Source: Betaproteobacteria bacterium (lineage in GTDB: Bacteria > Pseudomonadota > Gammaproteobacteria > Burkholderiales > SG8-39). From it: a stretch of DNA of 52,208 bases. A program made the position numbers and the translations under genes. Shown here in pieces: positions 14,487 through 23,608 of the stretch. Where the stretch lies: positions 1 to 52,208 of the forward strand of contig CANIEV010000007.1 of the NCBI GenBank assembly GCA_947466535.1, in the 5' to 3' direction. How positions within the stretch are numbered: position 1 is the stretch's first letter; every line of letters starts with the position of its first letter. The notes below the pieces were generated by a model, which made no database searches, was not told the origin of the DNA, and saw nothing but the letters and a program-made list of their open reading frames with translations.

Positions 14487-17168
14487 ATGCATTCGCCTCG
14501 ATCGCTCTTCTCCTTGTTTGCCGTGCTGGCACTTGCCTGCGGCGCGGCTCATGCGCAGCGAACTCTCAGCGTCGCGCCCGCTGCGGCGGTGGCGAACGAG
14601 CAGCGTGTCGCACTGGTGATTGGCAATGCGACCTACAAGGAAGCACCGTTGCGCAATCCGGTGAACGACGCCACCGACATGGCGGCGGAGCTGAAGCAGA
14701 TGGGTTTCTCGGTGACGCTTCGCACCAACTCTGGCCCGCGCGAGATGCGCGCCGCGATCCGCGAGTTTTCGCAGTCGCTCCGAAAGGGCGGGGTGGGCCT
14801 GTTCTACTTCGCCGGCCACGGAGTGCAGGCCAAGGGCCGCAATTACCTGATTCCGGTGAATGCCGACATCCGCGAGGAATTCGAACTCGAGGACGAAGCG
14901 GTGGACGCCAACCGCGTGCTCGCGGGCATGGAAGAGGCGGGCAACCGGGTGAACATCGTGATTCTGGATGCCTGTCGCAACAACCCGTTTGCGCGCAGCT
15001 GGCGCTCGGCGGCGAGCGGTCTCGCACAGATGAGCGCGCCCGCGGGGAGTTTCGTGGCCTTCGCCACCGCACCGGGGTCGGTCGCGGCGGATGGCAGCGG
15101 GCGCAACGGGCTGTTCACCGAGAACCTGCTACGCAGCCTGCGCGAACCCGATAGCGACATCGACCGTGTGTTCACCCGGGTGACCGCGGGTGTGGCGCGC
15201 ACCACCGCCAACAAGCAGGTGCCGTGGAAAAGTTCGTCGCTGACCGGGGAGTTCCGCTTTCGCGGCGGGGAGCAGGTCGCGAGTGCGGCGCCTTCCGCAA
15301 GTACGGCCGCGCCACAGGCGTTCGATTCCTCGGCCAACGACCGTGCGTTCTGGGATTCGGTCAAGGACACCCGTAGCGCGGACGAACTGCGCGCTTATCT
15401 GAAACGATTTCCCGACGGATTGTTCGTCGATCTGGCACACGCCCGGCTGCGGGCGCTGGGGGTGCAGTCCGCTCCAGTCGCGCCTGCGGCACAGGTGGCC
15501 AGCGCCGCGCCGACCACCGCGGCGATTCAGCAGGCCGCGCCCGCGGGCAGCATCGCCTCGATGGCGCGCGGTACGGTGTTTCGCGACTGCGCCGACTGCC
15601 CGGAGATGGTGGTGATTCCGCCGGGCAGCTTCACCATGGGTTCGCCCGAGTCGGAGCCGCAACGCATGGATGAGGGGCCGCAACACACAGTGACGATTAG
15701 CAAGCCGTTTGCCGCGGGAAAGTTTGAGCTCACGTTCGACGAATGGGATGCCTGCGTGCGCGAGGGCGGATGCAGCCACAAGCCGGACGATCGCGGCTGG
15801 GGACGCGGCAAGCGGCCGGTGATCAACGTGTCCTGGCAGGATGCAAAGGCTTATACCGCGTGGCTCTCGCGCAAAACGGGTCGGACGTATCGACTGCTCA
15901 CAGAGGCGGAGTGGGAATACGCCGCACGGTCCGGGACAACGACCGCGTTTTATTTTGGCAACACGATTACGCCACAACAGGCGAATTACGACCCAAGAAG
16001 CGCTTACGCCGGAGGCCCGGTTGGCACGCATCGGGGACAGACGTCCGCGGTGGGAAGCTACGCTGCGAATGCGTTTGGTCTTTACGACATGCACGGAAAC
16101 GCGGCGGAATGGACAGAGGATTGCTGGTACCCCGGCTACAAAGGCGCGACCTCGGACGGAAGTGCCCGGGTTGGAGGGGACTGCACGCTGCGCGCCCAGC
16201 GCGGCGGCTCGTGGTTCGGTGATCCAAGGCACGTACGTTCCGCGTATCGCGAACGCAGCCTCGTTGAGAGGCGCGATCAGTGGACCGGATTTCGCATTGC
16301 CAAGATTGACGAGGCATCATCGGCGGTTTCGTCTGCGTCGGTACAGGTCGCTTCGGCTGCGATTTCAAGCGCAGAAACACGTCCTTCCGCGGCACCCGGG
16401 ACGATCGCGGCCATGACACGTGGCACCGTATTCCGGGACTGCGACGTCTGTCCCGAGATGGTGGTGATCCCGCCGGGCAGTTTCACGATGGGTTCGCCAG
16501 CCTCTGAGGCGCGTCGGGACTCCAGTGAAGGCCCGCAGCACACCGTCACGATCGCGCGGCCGTTTGCCGCGGGAAAGTTTGAGCTCACGTTCGACGAATG
16601 GGATGCCTGCGTGGGTGAGAGCGGTTGCAGTCACCGTCCCGGCGATGAGGGCTGGGGACGCGGCAAGCGGCCGGTGATCAACGTGTCCTGGGAGGATGCG
16701 AAGGCATACACCGAGTGGCTGTCGCGAAAGACGGGCAAGGCGTATCGGCTGTTGTCAGAGGCGCAGTGGGAGTACATCGCTCGGGCAGGCACGATCACGG
16801 CATTCTCCTTCGGCAACAGCATTTCGCCGCAGCAGGCGAATTACGACTCCAAGGTCTCCTATGCCGGCAGTTCGACGGCGGCCAGCGCGGGCCGCACGGT
16901 GCCGGTGGGCGGCTATCCTGCCAACGCCTTCGGCTTGCACGATGTGCATGGCAACGTGTGGGAATGGACCGAGGACTGCTTGCACGGTGACTACAATGGC
17001 GCATCCGCAGATGGAAGTGCGTGGTCCCGAGGGGATTGTTCCTGGCGCATGCTGCGGGGGGGTAACTGGGACAACGATCCACGGTTCCTGCGCTCCGCAG
17101 TCCGCTTTTGGAGCCCCGCGTCGCGCCGGATCAGCTTTTACGGGTTCCGCGTTTCGAGGATTGATTAA
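14487..17168 (+). CDS. Exported caspase-like protease with two FGE-fold (SUMF1) domains
   Basis: The 893-residue product has a signal peptide (1-23, ending AHA). A caspase/metacaspase p20-like domain (~36-265) follows, with RVALVIGNATY, catalytic His111 in YFAGHG and Cys163 in LDACRNNP. Next come a short helical motif FWDSVKDTRSADELRAYL (~287-304), an Ala-rich linker and two tandem FGE-sulfatase domains (~360-607 and ~643-893). Each has MVVIPPGSFTMGSP, DWDAC/EWDAC and HGN..EWTEDC. Neither carries the C-terminal Cys pair of real FGEs, so they are probably binding modules. Proteins joining caspase-like and FGE/CLec-fold domains are known as effector-plus-sensor designs and include DGR targets. 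ATG 14487 gives the signal peptide. The last 40 codons differ strongly from the paralog at 3-1028. Confidence 0.9.
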   Translation: MHSPRSLFSLFAVLALACGAAHAQRTLSVAPAAAVANEQRVALVIGNATYKEAPLRNPVNDATDMAAELKQMGFSVTLRTNSGPREMRAAIREFSQSLRKGGVGLFYFAGHGVQAKGRNYLIPVNADIREEFELEDEAVDANRVLAGMEEAGNRVNIVILDACRNNPFARSWRSAASGLAQMSAPAGSFVAFATAPGSVAADGSGRNGLFTENLLRSLREPDSDIDRVFTRVTAGVARTTANKQVPWKSSSLTGEFRFRGGEQVASAAPSASTAAPQAFDSSANDRAFWDSVKDTRSADELRAYLKRFPDGLFVDLAHARLRALGVQSAPVAPAAQVASAAPTTAAIQQAAPAGSIASMARGTVFRDCADCPEMVVIPPGSFTMGSPESEPQRMDEGPQHTVTISKPFAAGKFELTFDEWDACVREGGCSHKPDDRGWGRGKRPVINVSWQDAKAYTAWLSRKTGRTYRLLTEAEWEYAARSGTTTAFYFGNTITPQQANYDPRSAYAGGPVGTHRGQTSAVGSYAANAFGLYDMHGNAAEWTEDCWYPGYKGATSDGSARVGGDCTLRAQRGGSWFGDPRHVRSAYRERSLVERRDQWTGFRIAKIDEASSAVSSASVQVASAAISSAETRPSAAPGTIAAMTRGTVFRDCDVCPEMVVIPPGSFTMGSPASEARRDSSEGPQHTVTIARPFAAGKFELTFDEWDACVGESGCSHRPGDEGWGRGKRPVINVSWEDAKAYTEWLSRKTGKAYRLLSEAQWEYIARAGTITAFSFGNSISPQQANYDSKVSYAGSSTAASAGRTVPVGGYPANAFGLHDVHGNVWEWTEDCLHGDYNGASADGSAWSRGDCSWRMLRGGNWDNDPRFLRSAVRFWSPASRRISFYGFRVSRID

Positions 17169-17350
17169 TTCGTGCCCCTGGCTTCCTTGATTTTCGCCCG
17201 AGCGATGCAAGGCAAGGCGCATGAGAAGATCGAGGACTGCGGGTGTCGAAGCGCCAGCTACAACGCGACGCCGCAAGACGGCATGTCTCGTTTCCGGGTG
17301 ATTGCCGCCGGCCCGTGCGAAGCCGCAGAGAGTCGGGGAGAGTCCCGGGG

Positions 17351-17453
17351 TGCCGACAGGGAATTGCTAAAAATAGCAATCAAAAATACCACTGTTCTCC
17401 GTCAGTAAAGGATCTGTAAACAGAAAAGTTCGCAATTTATCGGAACCTGTCGG
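17351..17453 (+). repeat. ~100-bp conserved element, copy B, downstream of caspase gene
   Basis: It aligns with copy A (14290-14388): TGCCGA start, hairpin ATTGCTA-AAAA-TAGCAAT (17363-17380), GTCAGTAAAGGATCTGTAAA, then AAAGTTCGCAATTTAT and TGTCGG. The hairpin shows compensatory changes relative to copy A (GCC/GGC versus GCTA/TAGC). No caspase gene follows this copy, suggesting that a downstream paralog was lost. Confidence 0.65.
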
Positions 17454-17471
17454 CGTTCTGGGGGGAAACGC

Positions 17472-17520
17472 ATGATCGGGGCTTGCGGGGTTGACAGGGA
17501 ACCCGCGAAGCGCGGCGCCT
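17472..17520 (+). pseudogene. Relic of a DUF2442 gene start
   Basis: ATGATCGGGGCTTGCGGGGT followed by TGACAGGGAACCCGCGAAGC translates as MIGACGVDREPAKRGA. The intact DUF2442 protein at 1421 begins MAGTDWIDRELAKRGV. Nucleotide similarity is clear over about 45 bases and then lost. No DUF2442 core follows. The piece also forms GGGTT..AACCC and CGCG..CGCG hairpins, so a structured repeat is an alternative explanation. Confidence 0.45.
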
Positions 17521-17576
17521 TCGTATCGGGCGGGTGGGTGAGCGATCCCGGTCGGCGTAGCGGCCTTCATGCAGAC

Positions 17577-17593
17577 GCATTGTGCAATAATGC
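17577..17593 (+). promoter_or_regulatory. Operator-like inverted repeat before yefM
   Basis: GCATT-N7-AATGC lies 40 bases upstream of the yefM start and contains AATAAT, a possible -10 element. YefM-YoeB complexes normally repress their own promoter by binding palindromes there. No good -35 is visible. Confidence 0.35.
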
Positions 17594-17632
17594 GTACTCT
17601 CATTTCAGCTATCTGACGCCCGGGAACGAGCC

Positions 17633-17887
17633 ATGAAAGCCCTGAGTTACAGCGTGGTACGCAATAATCTGGCCAAGTCCATCGACGGCGTGAACGACGA
17701 TCACGCTCCGTTGCTTATCACCCGGCAGAACGGGCGGCCGGCGGTGCTGCTCTCGCTGGATGACTACAACGCGCTGAAAGAAACCGCCTACCTGTTGCGC
17801 ACGCCCGCCAATGCCGCGCGGCTTCTCGGTGCCGTTGCGGGCATCGCGAAGAAGAAGCTCGTCAGGCGCAAACTCGTCAAGGCCTAG
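17633..17887 (+). CDS. yefM: Type II antitoxin, Phd/YefM family
   Basis: This 84-residue protein has the Phd/YefM N-terminal DNA-binding and dimerisation fold: MKALSYSVVRNNLAKSID, then APLLITRQNGRPAVLLSLDDYNALKETAYLL. The C-terminal ~25 residues are basic (GIAKKKLVRRKLVKA), where the toxin-binding tail normally lies. It would neutralise the YoeB toxin encoded 25 bases downstream and repress the operon. ATG 17633 gives the typical family start; the upstream GGGAACGAG is a weak ribosome binding site. Confidence 0.92.
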   Translation: MKALSYSVVRNNLAKSIDGVNDDHAPLLITRQNGRPAVLLSLDDYNALKETAYLLRTPANAARLLGAVAGIAKKKLVRRKLVKA

Positions 17888-17912
17888 GCTCGCCAAGGTC
17901 TGATCCGGCGTG

Positions 17913-18164
17913 ATGATCCTCTGGCATCCTTCGGCCTGGGAGGACTATGTGTACTGGCAGCAGAACGACCGGAAAATTCTCGCACGGATCAACGAGCTCA
18001 TTCGCGACTGTCAGCGCAATCCCCGTTCGGGAATCGGCAAGCCGGAGCCACTGAAGCACGCCCTGTCGGGCTACTGGTCGCGTCGCATCAACGAAGAGCA
18101 CCGGCTGGTGTACACGGTGGATGGCAAGACGCTGATCATCGCGCAATGCAGGTATCACTACTGA
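17913..18164 (+). CDS. yoeB: Type II toxin YoeB (mRNA interferase)
   Basis: The 83-residue product (a GTG one codon earlier is also possible) belongs to the YoeB branch of the RelE superfamily. These ribosome-associated endoribonucleases cut mRNA in the A site. Visible family features are WEDYVYWQQNDRKILARIN near the start, GKPEPLKHALSGYWSRRI and the C-terminal CRYHY with the catalytic His-Tyr ending, so the toxin looks intact. It follows yefM in the same operon. Together with the DUF2442 relic and repeat elements, it marks this stretch as accessory. Confidence 0.94.
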   Translation: MILWHPSAWEDYVYWQQNDRKILARINELIRDCQRNPRSGIGKPEPLKHALSGYWSRRINEEHRLVYTVDGKTLIIAQCRYHY

Positions 18165-18192
18165 GCCGCGGCAGGGCTGCGGGCGCACCGAC

Positions 18193-19353
18193 ATGACCCG
18201 GCCCGCCCCGCTTGCCGGCATCCGCGTCCTCGACCTGACCCGGCTGCTGCCCGGGCCGATGTGCACGCAGCATCTGGCCGACTTCGGTGCCGCGGTGATC
18301 AAGATCGAGGACACCGGCGCGGGAGACTACGCGCGGACCCTTGGCCCGATGCGCGGTGACACCTCGGTGTTGTTCGAACTCGTCAATCGCAACAAACGCG
18401 GCATCCGGCTGGATCTGAAAAAGCCCGAGGGGCTGGCCGTGTTGCTGCGACTGGCGAAAGACGCGGACATTCTTGTGGAAGGCTTTCGCCCCGGCGTGAT
18501 GGACAAGCTCGGCGCGGGCTATGCGGCCTTGTCGACAGTGAATCCGCGCATCGTCTACTGCTCGATCACCGGTTACGGGCAGGACGGTCCGTACGCGCAG
18601 CGCGCCGGGCACGACATCAACTACATCGGCTATGCGGGCGTGGGTGACCAGATCGGAGCGGCGGGCGGTCCGCCGGTGCTGCCGAATTTCCAGATTGCCG
18701 ACTTGCTCGGCGGCGCGTTGGTGCCGGCGATGGGCATTCTCGCGGCGCTGGTGGACGCGAGGACAAGCGGCCGCGGCCGGCATGTGGACGTGGCGATGGC
18801 CGATGCGGTGCTCGCGCATGCGGTGTTTCCGCTGCTCGACACCCTGGCGGCGGGAAGCACGCCGCCGCGCGGCAGTACGATGCTCGCGGGCGAGCTGCCC
18901 TGCTACGGCTATTACGCGACCCGCGACGGGCGCTACATGGCGGTTGGCGCGCTCGAGGCGAAGTTCTGGGAGACGCTCTGCGATGCGCTCGGCTGCCCGG
19001 AACTTAAACCGCAGCATCTGGTGTATGGCGATGCCGCGGCGCCGGTGAAGGCGCGGCTCGCGGCGATATTCGCGACGCGCACCCAATCGGAGTGGACCGC
19101 GCACTTCGCCGGCATCGACTGCTGCGTGAGTCCGGTGCTGACGATGCAGGAGGCGCTCGAGAATGAGCAGTTCCTGGCGCGGGGGATGATCGGAAGCGGT
19201 CCGTCATTTGCGCAGCCGGTGAAACTCGGTACGAATGACGCGCCGGATCGCCCGGTCCCGGCGCCCGGCGAACACACCGACGCAGTGCTCGGTGAAGCGG
19301 GATTCTCGGTCTCCGAGATTGCTTTGCTTCGCGCCTGCGGCGCCATAGCCTGA
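18193..19353 (+). CDS. CaiB/BaiF (class III) CoA-transferase
   Basis: This 386-residue protein moves CoA between acids or thioesters. It has the family start LAGIRVLDLTRLLPGPMCTQ, then VIKIEDTGAGDYARTLGP, NRNKRGIRLDLKKPEG and YCSITGYGQDGPYAQRAGHD. The last includes the expected catalytic Asp region. Length is close to the usual 390-400. The donor and acceptor are not known. It begins 28 bases after yoeB but is unlikely to be functionally linked; about 90 bases separate it from the exported methyltransferase-like gene. Confidence 0.9.
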   Translation: MTRPAPLAGIRVLDLTRLLPGPMCTQHLADFGAAVIKIEDTGAGDYARTLGPMRGDTSVLFELVNRNKRGIRLDLKKPEGLAVLLRLAKDADILVEGFRPGVMDKLGAGYAALSTVNPRIVYCSITGYGQDGPYAQRAGHDINYIGYAGVGDQIGAAGGPPVLPNFQIADLLGGALVPAMGILAALVDARTSGRGRHVDVAMADAVLAHAVFPLLDTLAAGSTPPRGSTMLAGELPCYGYYATRDGRYMAVGALEAKFWETLCDALGCPELKPQHLVYGDAAAPVKARLAAIFATRTQSEWTAHFAGIDCCVSPVLTMQEALENEQFLARGMIGSGPSFAQPVKLGTNDAPDRPVPAPGEHTDAVLGEAGFSVSEIALLRACGAIA

Positions 19354-19446
19354 GGCGGACGAGTCTATCGGGGGGATGCCCGCAATCCGCCCCTCGTTTA
19401 TCATCGTGACCCCGCCCGGTTTCGGTCGCCTTTCGGCAAGTCCTCC

Positions 19447-20313
19447 ATGAATGCCCTGGTCCGTCTGTTGTCCTTTTTTGCGCTCTGCCTTGCGGGTGGA
19501 GTTGCACTTGCCGCCGAGGAAATCAAACCCCCGAGCGAGGAAACGCCTTATGTGCAGACGCCGCAGCCGGTGGTGGACGCGATGCTCAGCCTCGCCGGGG
19601 TGCGCGCGACCGACTTCCTGATCGACCTCGGCTCGGGGGACGGGCGCATTGTGGTGACCGCGGCGACGCGCTTCGGCGTGCGCGGCTTCGGGGTGGACTA
19701 CGACCCGCGGCTGGTGAAGCTCGCCACCGAGAACGCGAAAAAGGCCGGCGTGGACGACCGCGTGCGCTTCGTGCAGGAGGATCTGTTCAAGACCGATCTG
19801 CACCAGGCCACCGTCATCACGATGTATCTCCTGCCCGAGTACAACCTGAACCTTCGCGGCCGCTTCCTGCAGCAGTTGCGGCCGGGCACGCGCATCGTGT
19901 CGCACGACTACGGCATGGGCGAATGGCAGCCGGATCTCTCGATCGATGTGCCAGCGCCGGGCAAGCCGGTGGGCCTCAGGCAGGAAAGCAAGGTGCTGTT
20001 CTGGATCGTCCCGGCGCATTTCGGCGGCAAGTGGCGGATGCGCGTGCCTTCGGGCGGTACCTGGAAGGACGCGGTGATCGACATCGATCAGCGCTTCCAG
20101 GAGTTCTCCGGCAAGGTGGAGATGGGCGGCAAGTCGATCGAACTCGAACGGCCATTCCTGCGCGGGGACTATGTGTCGTTCAGGTTCCAGAACGGCAAGT
20201 CGATGGTGCGCTTTCAGGGCAAGGTGAAGGAAGGCCGGATCGTCGGCCAGGCCGCCACCGAGGACGGCAAGGAATACCGCTGGCGCGCTTTGCGCCTCGG
20301 AGCGGGTTCCTGA
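19447..20313 (+). CDS. Exported protein with a class I SAM-methyltransferase fold
   Basis: The 288-residue product begins with a convincing signal peptide (MNALVRLLSFFALCLAGGVALA, cleavage near ALA-AE). A Rossmann methyltransferase domain follows (~45-170) with SAM-binding motif I FLIDLGSGDGRI, the acidic residue after motif II (FGVDYDP) and motif III-like VRFVQEDLFKTDL. The C-terminal ~100 residues are beta-rich (FSGKVEMGGKSIELERPF, VRFQGKVKEGRIVGQA). A methyltransferase in the periplasm is puzzling because SAM is cytoplasmic. The leader might be uncleaved, or the domain may be repurposed. Substrate unknown. It precedes the SUF operon but has its own gap. Confidence 0.75.
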   Translation: MNALVRLLSFFALCLAGGVALAAEEIKPPSEETPYVQTPQPVVDAMLSLAGVRATDFLIDLGSGDGRIVVTAATRFGVRGFGVDYDPRLVKLATENAKKAGVDDRVRFVQEDLFKTDLHQATVITMYLLPEYNLNLRGRFLQQLRPGTRIVSHDYGMGEWQPDLSIDVPAPGKPVGLRQESKVLFWIVPAHFGGKWRMRVPSGGTWKDAVIDIDQRFQEFSGKVEMGGKSIELERPFLRGDYVSFRFQNGKSMVRFQGKVKEGRIVGQAATEDGKEYRWRALRLGAGS

Positions 20314-20360
20314 GCCTTTGGTGTATGTGTTTGATTCAATTGATATTGATCTCTGCTAGG

Positions 20361-20394
20361 AAAGTTGACTGAAACGCTAGGTTATTGGTAATCT
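20361..20394 (+). promoter_or_regulatory. SUF operon promoter with IscR type 1-like operator
   Basis: TTGACT (20365-20370) and TAATCT (20389-20394) with an 18-base spacer form a plausible sigma70 promoter. Overlapping it, the 25-base stretch 20361-20385 matches the IscR type 1 consensus at about 19 of 25 positions. Its left half AAAGTTGACT is nearly perfect, and it ends GGTTAT. Repression by the holo form of the first gene product is expected; this is inferred. Confidence 0.5.
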
Positions 20395-20484
20395 TGAGCG
20401 AATCGCTCGGGATTGAATTCCGGATATCTGCCCCGGATTTGACCGACCCGCGTGAACCTGACATTCCTACTCAGAGGGGTACGT

Positions 20485-20985
20485 ATGCGACTGACAACCA
20501 AAGGCCGGTTTGCGGTAACCGCGGTACTCGATCTTGCCCTGCGTCAGGGCCAGGGGCCGGTTTCGCTTGCCGACATAAGCGCGCGCCAGAAAATTTCGCT
20601 GTCCTACCTCGAGCAACTGTTCGGCAAGCTGCGCCGCAACGAACTCGTGAAGAGCACCCGCGGCCCCGGCGGCGGCTACGTGTTGGCCCGTACCCCCGAG
20701 GAACTCTCGGTGGCCGAGATCATCCTCGCGGTGGACGAGCCGATCGACGCGACCCAGTGCGGTGGCAAGGAAAACTGCCGCGACGACGAGGGCAAGTGCA
20801 TCACCCACGACCTGTGGGCGGGCCTGAACGAGCACATCTTCAGTTTTCTGCGCGGCGTGCGCCTGTCGCAGCTGGTGGCCGATCACAAGCGCCGCGAGGC
20901 GCAGCGTGCAAGCGGGCAGGGCAGCTCGCAGGTGGTCGAGATACACGGCCGGCCGAAGGCGACGACTGCGCCGCTTTCCGCCTGA
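20485..20985 (+). CDS. iscR: Rrf2-family iron-sulfur regulator, IscR-like
   Basis: This 166-residue winged-helix regulator has the N-terminal MRLTTKGRFAVTAVLDLAL and the recognition region LSYLEQLFGKLRRNELVKS followed by TRGPGGGYVLAR. The cluster-binding residues are Cys92, Cys98, Cys105 and His108 (C-x5-C-x6-C-x2-H). The second gap is one residue longer than in E. coli IscR. It should bind a 2Fe-2S cluster and sense cellular Fe-S demand, controlling the suf genes downstream and itself. It is the first gene of the SUF operon; the ATG at 20485 gives the standard N-terminus. Confidence 0.92.
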   Translation: MRLTTKGRFAVTAVLDLALRQGQGPVSLADISARQKISLSYLEQLFGKLRRNELVKSTRGPGGGYVLARTPEELSVAEIILAVDEPIDATQCGGKENCRDDEGKCITHDLWAGLNEHIFSFLRGVRLSQLVADHKRREAQRASGQGSSQVVEIHGRPKATTAPLSA

Positions 20986-21025
20986 GTCCGGGTGTCAGGC
21001 TTGTCTAGTCAAACGAGGAAGATCC

Positions 21026-21346
21026 ATGGCTCTCACTGTCACTGAAAACGCTGCCAAACAGATCAGGCATTCGCTCTCGCGCTTCGGCGGCGTGGCGCTG
21101 CGTCTCGGGGTGAAGAAGGTGGGCTGCAACGGCTGGGCCTACACCTTCGATATCGCCCGCGAAGTCGATTCCGCCGCGCACGTGTTCGAAGGCCACGAGG
21201 CTAAGGTGGTGGTCGACGACGAGGCGCTCGCGCTCGTCGACGGCTCGGTGCTCGACTACGAGAAGACCAACTTCAAGGAAGCCTTCATCGTCAGCAACCC
21301 GAATGCGAAGAGCATGTGCGGCTGCGGCGAGAGCTTCAACGTCTAG
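21026..21346 (+). CDS. sufA: A-type iron-sulfur carrier SufA/IscA
   Basis: This 106-residue HesB/IscA family protein has the three conserved cysteines: one in [11 protein letters not shown] (Cys34) and two in the C-terminal [10 protein letters not shown]-type carriers hold and deliver Fe-S clusters to apo-enzymes. GAGGAAGA precedes the ATG at 21026. It lies between the IscR-like gene and sufB, 40 and 29 bases away, in the same operon. Confidence 0.92.
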   Translation: MALTVTENAAKQIRHSLSRFGGVALRLGVKKVGCNGWAYTFDIAREVDSAAHVFEGHEAKVVVDDEALALVDGSVLDYEKTNFKEAFIVSNPNAKSMCGCGESFNV

Positions 21347-21375
21347 TCGTCCAGATTGCCCGACCGGAAAACGCA

Positions 21376-22811
<1,436 letters not shown>

Positions 22812-22815
<4 letters not shown>

Positions 22816-23594
22816 TGGGCAAGAACGGCGCCGCGATCCTCGAAGTGCGCGGCCTTACCGCGACCGTCGCGGGCGTGGAGATTCTCAAGGGCATCGACCT
22901 CACGGTGCGCGCAGGCGAAGTGCACGCGATCATGGGTCCGAACGGTTCGGGAAAGAGCACCTTTTCCAAGGTGCTCGCAGGACACCCCGATTACGAAGTC
23001 ACCGGCGGCGAAGTGATTTTCCTCGGCAAGAACCTGTTCGATCTCGCGGCGGAAGAACGCGCGCGTGCGGGCGTGTTCCTCGGCTTCCAGTACCCGGTGG
23101 AAATTCCCGGCGTGGCGAATTCGCAGTTCCTGCGGCTTGCCTACAACACGGTGCAGGGCGCGCGCGGCAAGGACGAGCTCGACCCGCTGGAATTCGACGA
23201 CTACGTGCGCGAGAAGCTCGGCCTGCTCGAAATGGACCCGGCCTTCCTCGAGCGCAGCGTGAACGCGGGCTTCTCCGGCGGCGAAAAGAAACGCAACGAG
23301 ATCCTGCAGATGGCGCTGCTCGAGCCGAAGCTCGCCCTGCTGGACGAGACCGACTCGGGCCTTGATATCGATGCGCTTCGCATCGTCGCGGGTGGCGTCA
23401 ATCACCTTCGCACCGCGGACAACGCGATCGTGCTGGTGACGCACTACCAGCGCTTGCTCAACTACATCGTGCCCGACTACGTGCACGTGATGGCCGCCGG
23501 TCGCCTGATTCGCACCGGCGGGCGCGAACTTGCGCTCGAACTCGAATCCCGCGGCTACGACTGGCTGCTCGAACCCGCCAAGGCCGCCGCCTGA
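22812..23594 (+). CDS. sufC: SufC ATPase of the SUF complex
   Basis: This 260-residue soluble ABC-type ATPase has Walker [10 protein letters not shown] (about 44-52), the Q-loop region [12 protein letters not shown] typical of SufC, signature [15 protein letters not shown] and Walker [14 protein letters not shown]. It powers SufBCD. The start overlaps the sufB stop; an ATG one codon later is an alternative. The next gene, sufD, begins 14 bases after its stop. Confidence 0.96.
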
Positions 23595-23608
23595 GGGGCG
23601 GCACTGTA

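Larger units (their letters stand above)
17169..17632 (+). other. 464-bp gap without an intact gene: element copy B and a gene relic
   Basis: After the caspase gene the 3' flank first resembles that of the paralog at 1021-1045 (GATTRATTC.TGC). A frame of 78 codons at 17172-17408 has no recognisable family and overlaps the repeat element, so it is not called. Then come element copy B (17351-17453), the DUF2442 relic (about 17472-17520) and a GC-rich stretch leading to the yefM promoter. The whole gap looks like debris from rearrangement of the neighbouring accessory genes. Confidence 0.55.

Noticed and set aside
15565-16310. First FGE domain end (RGGSWFGDPRHVRSAYRE) as another variable repeat
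   Set aside because: It is internal, not C-terminal, its flanks are diverged at all codon positions, and it lacks the 19-base conserved end.
17172-17408. 78-codon plus-strand frame after the caspase gene
   Set aside because: No family resemblance and no good start; its 3' part lies inside the repeated element copy B, so it is probably not a gene.
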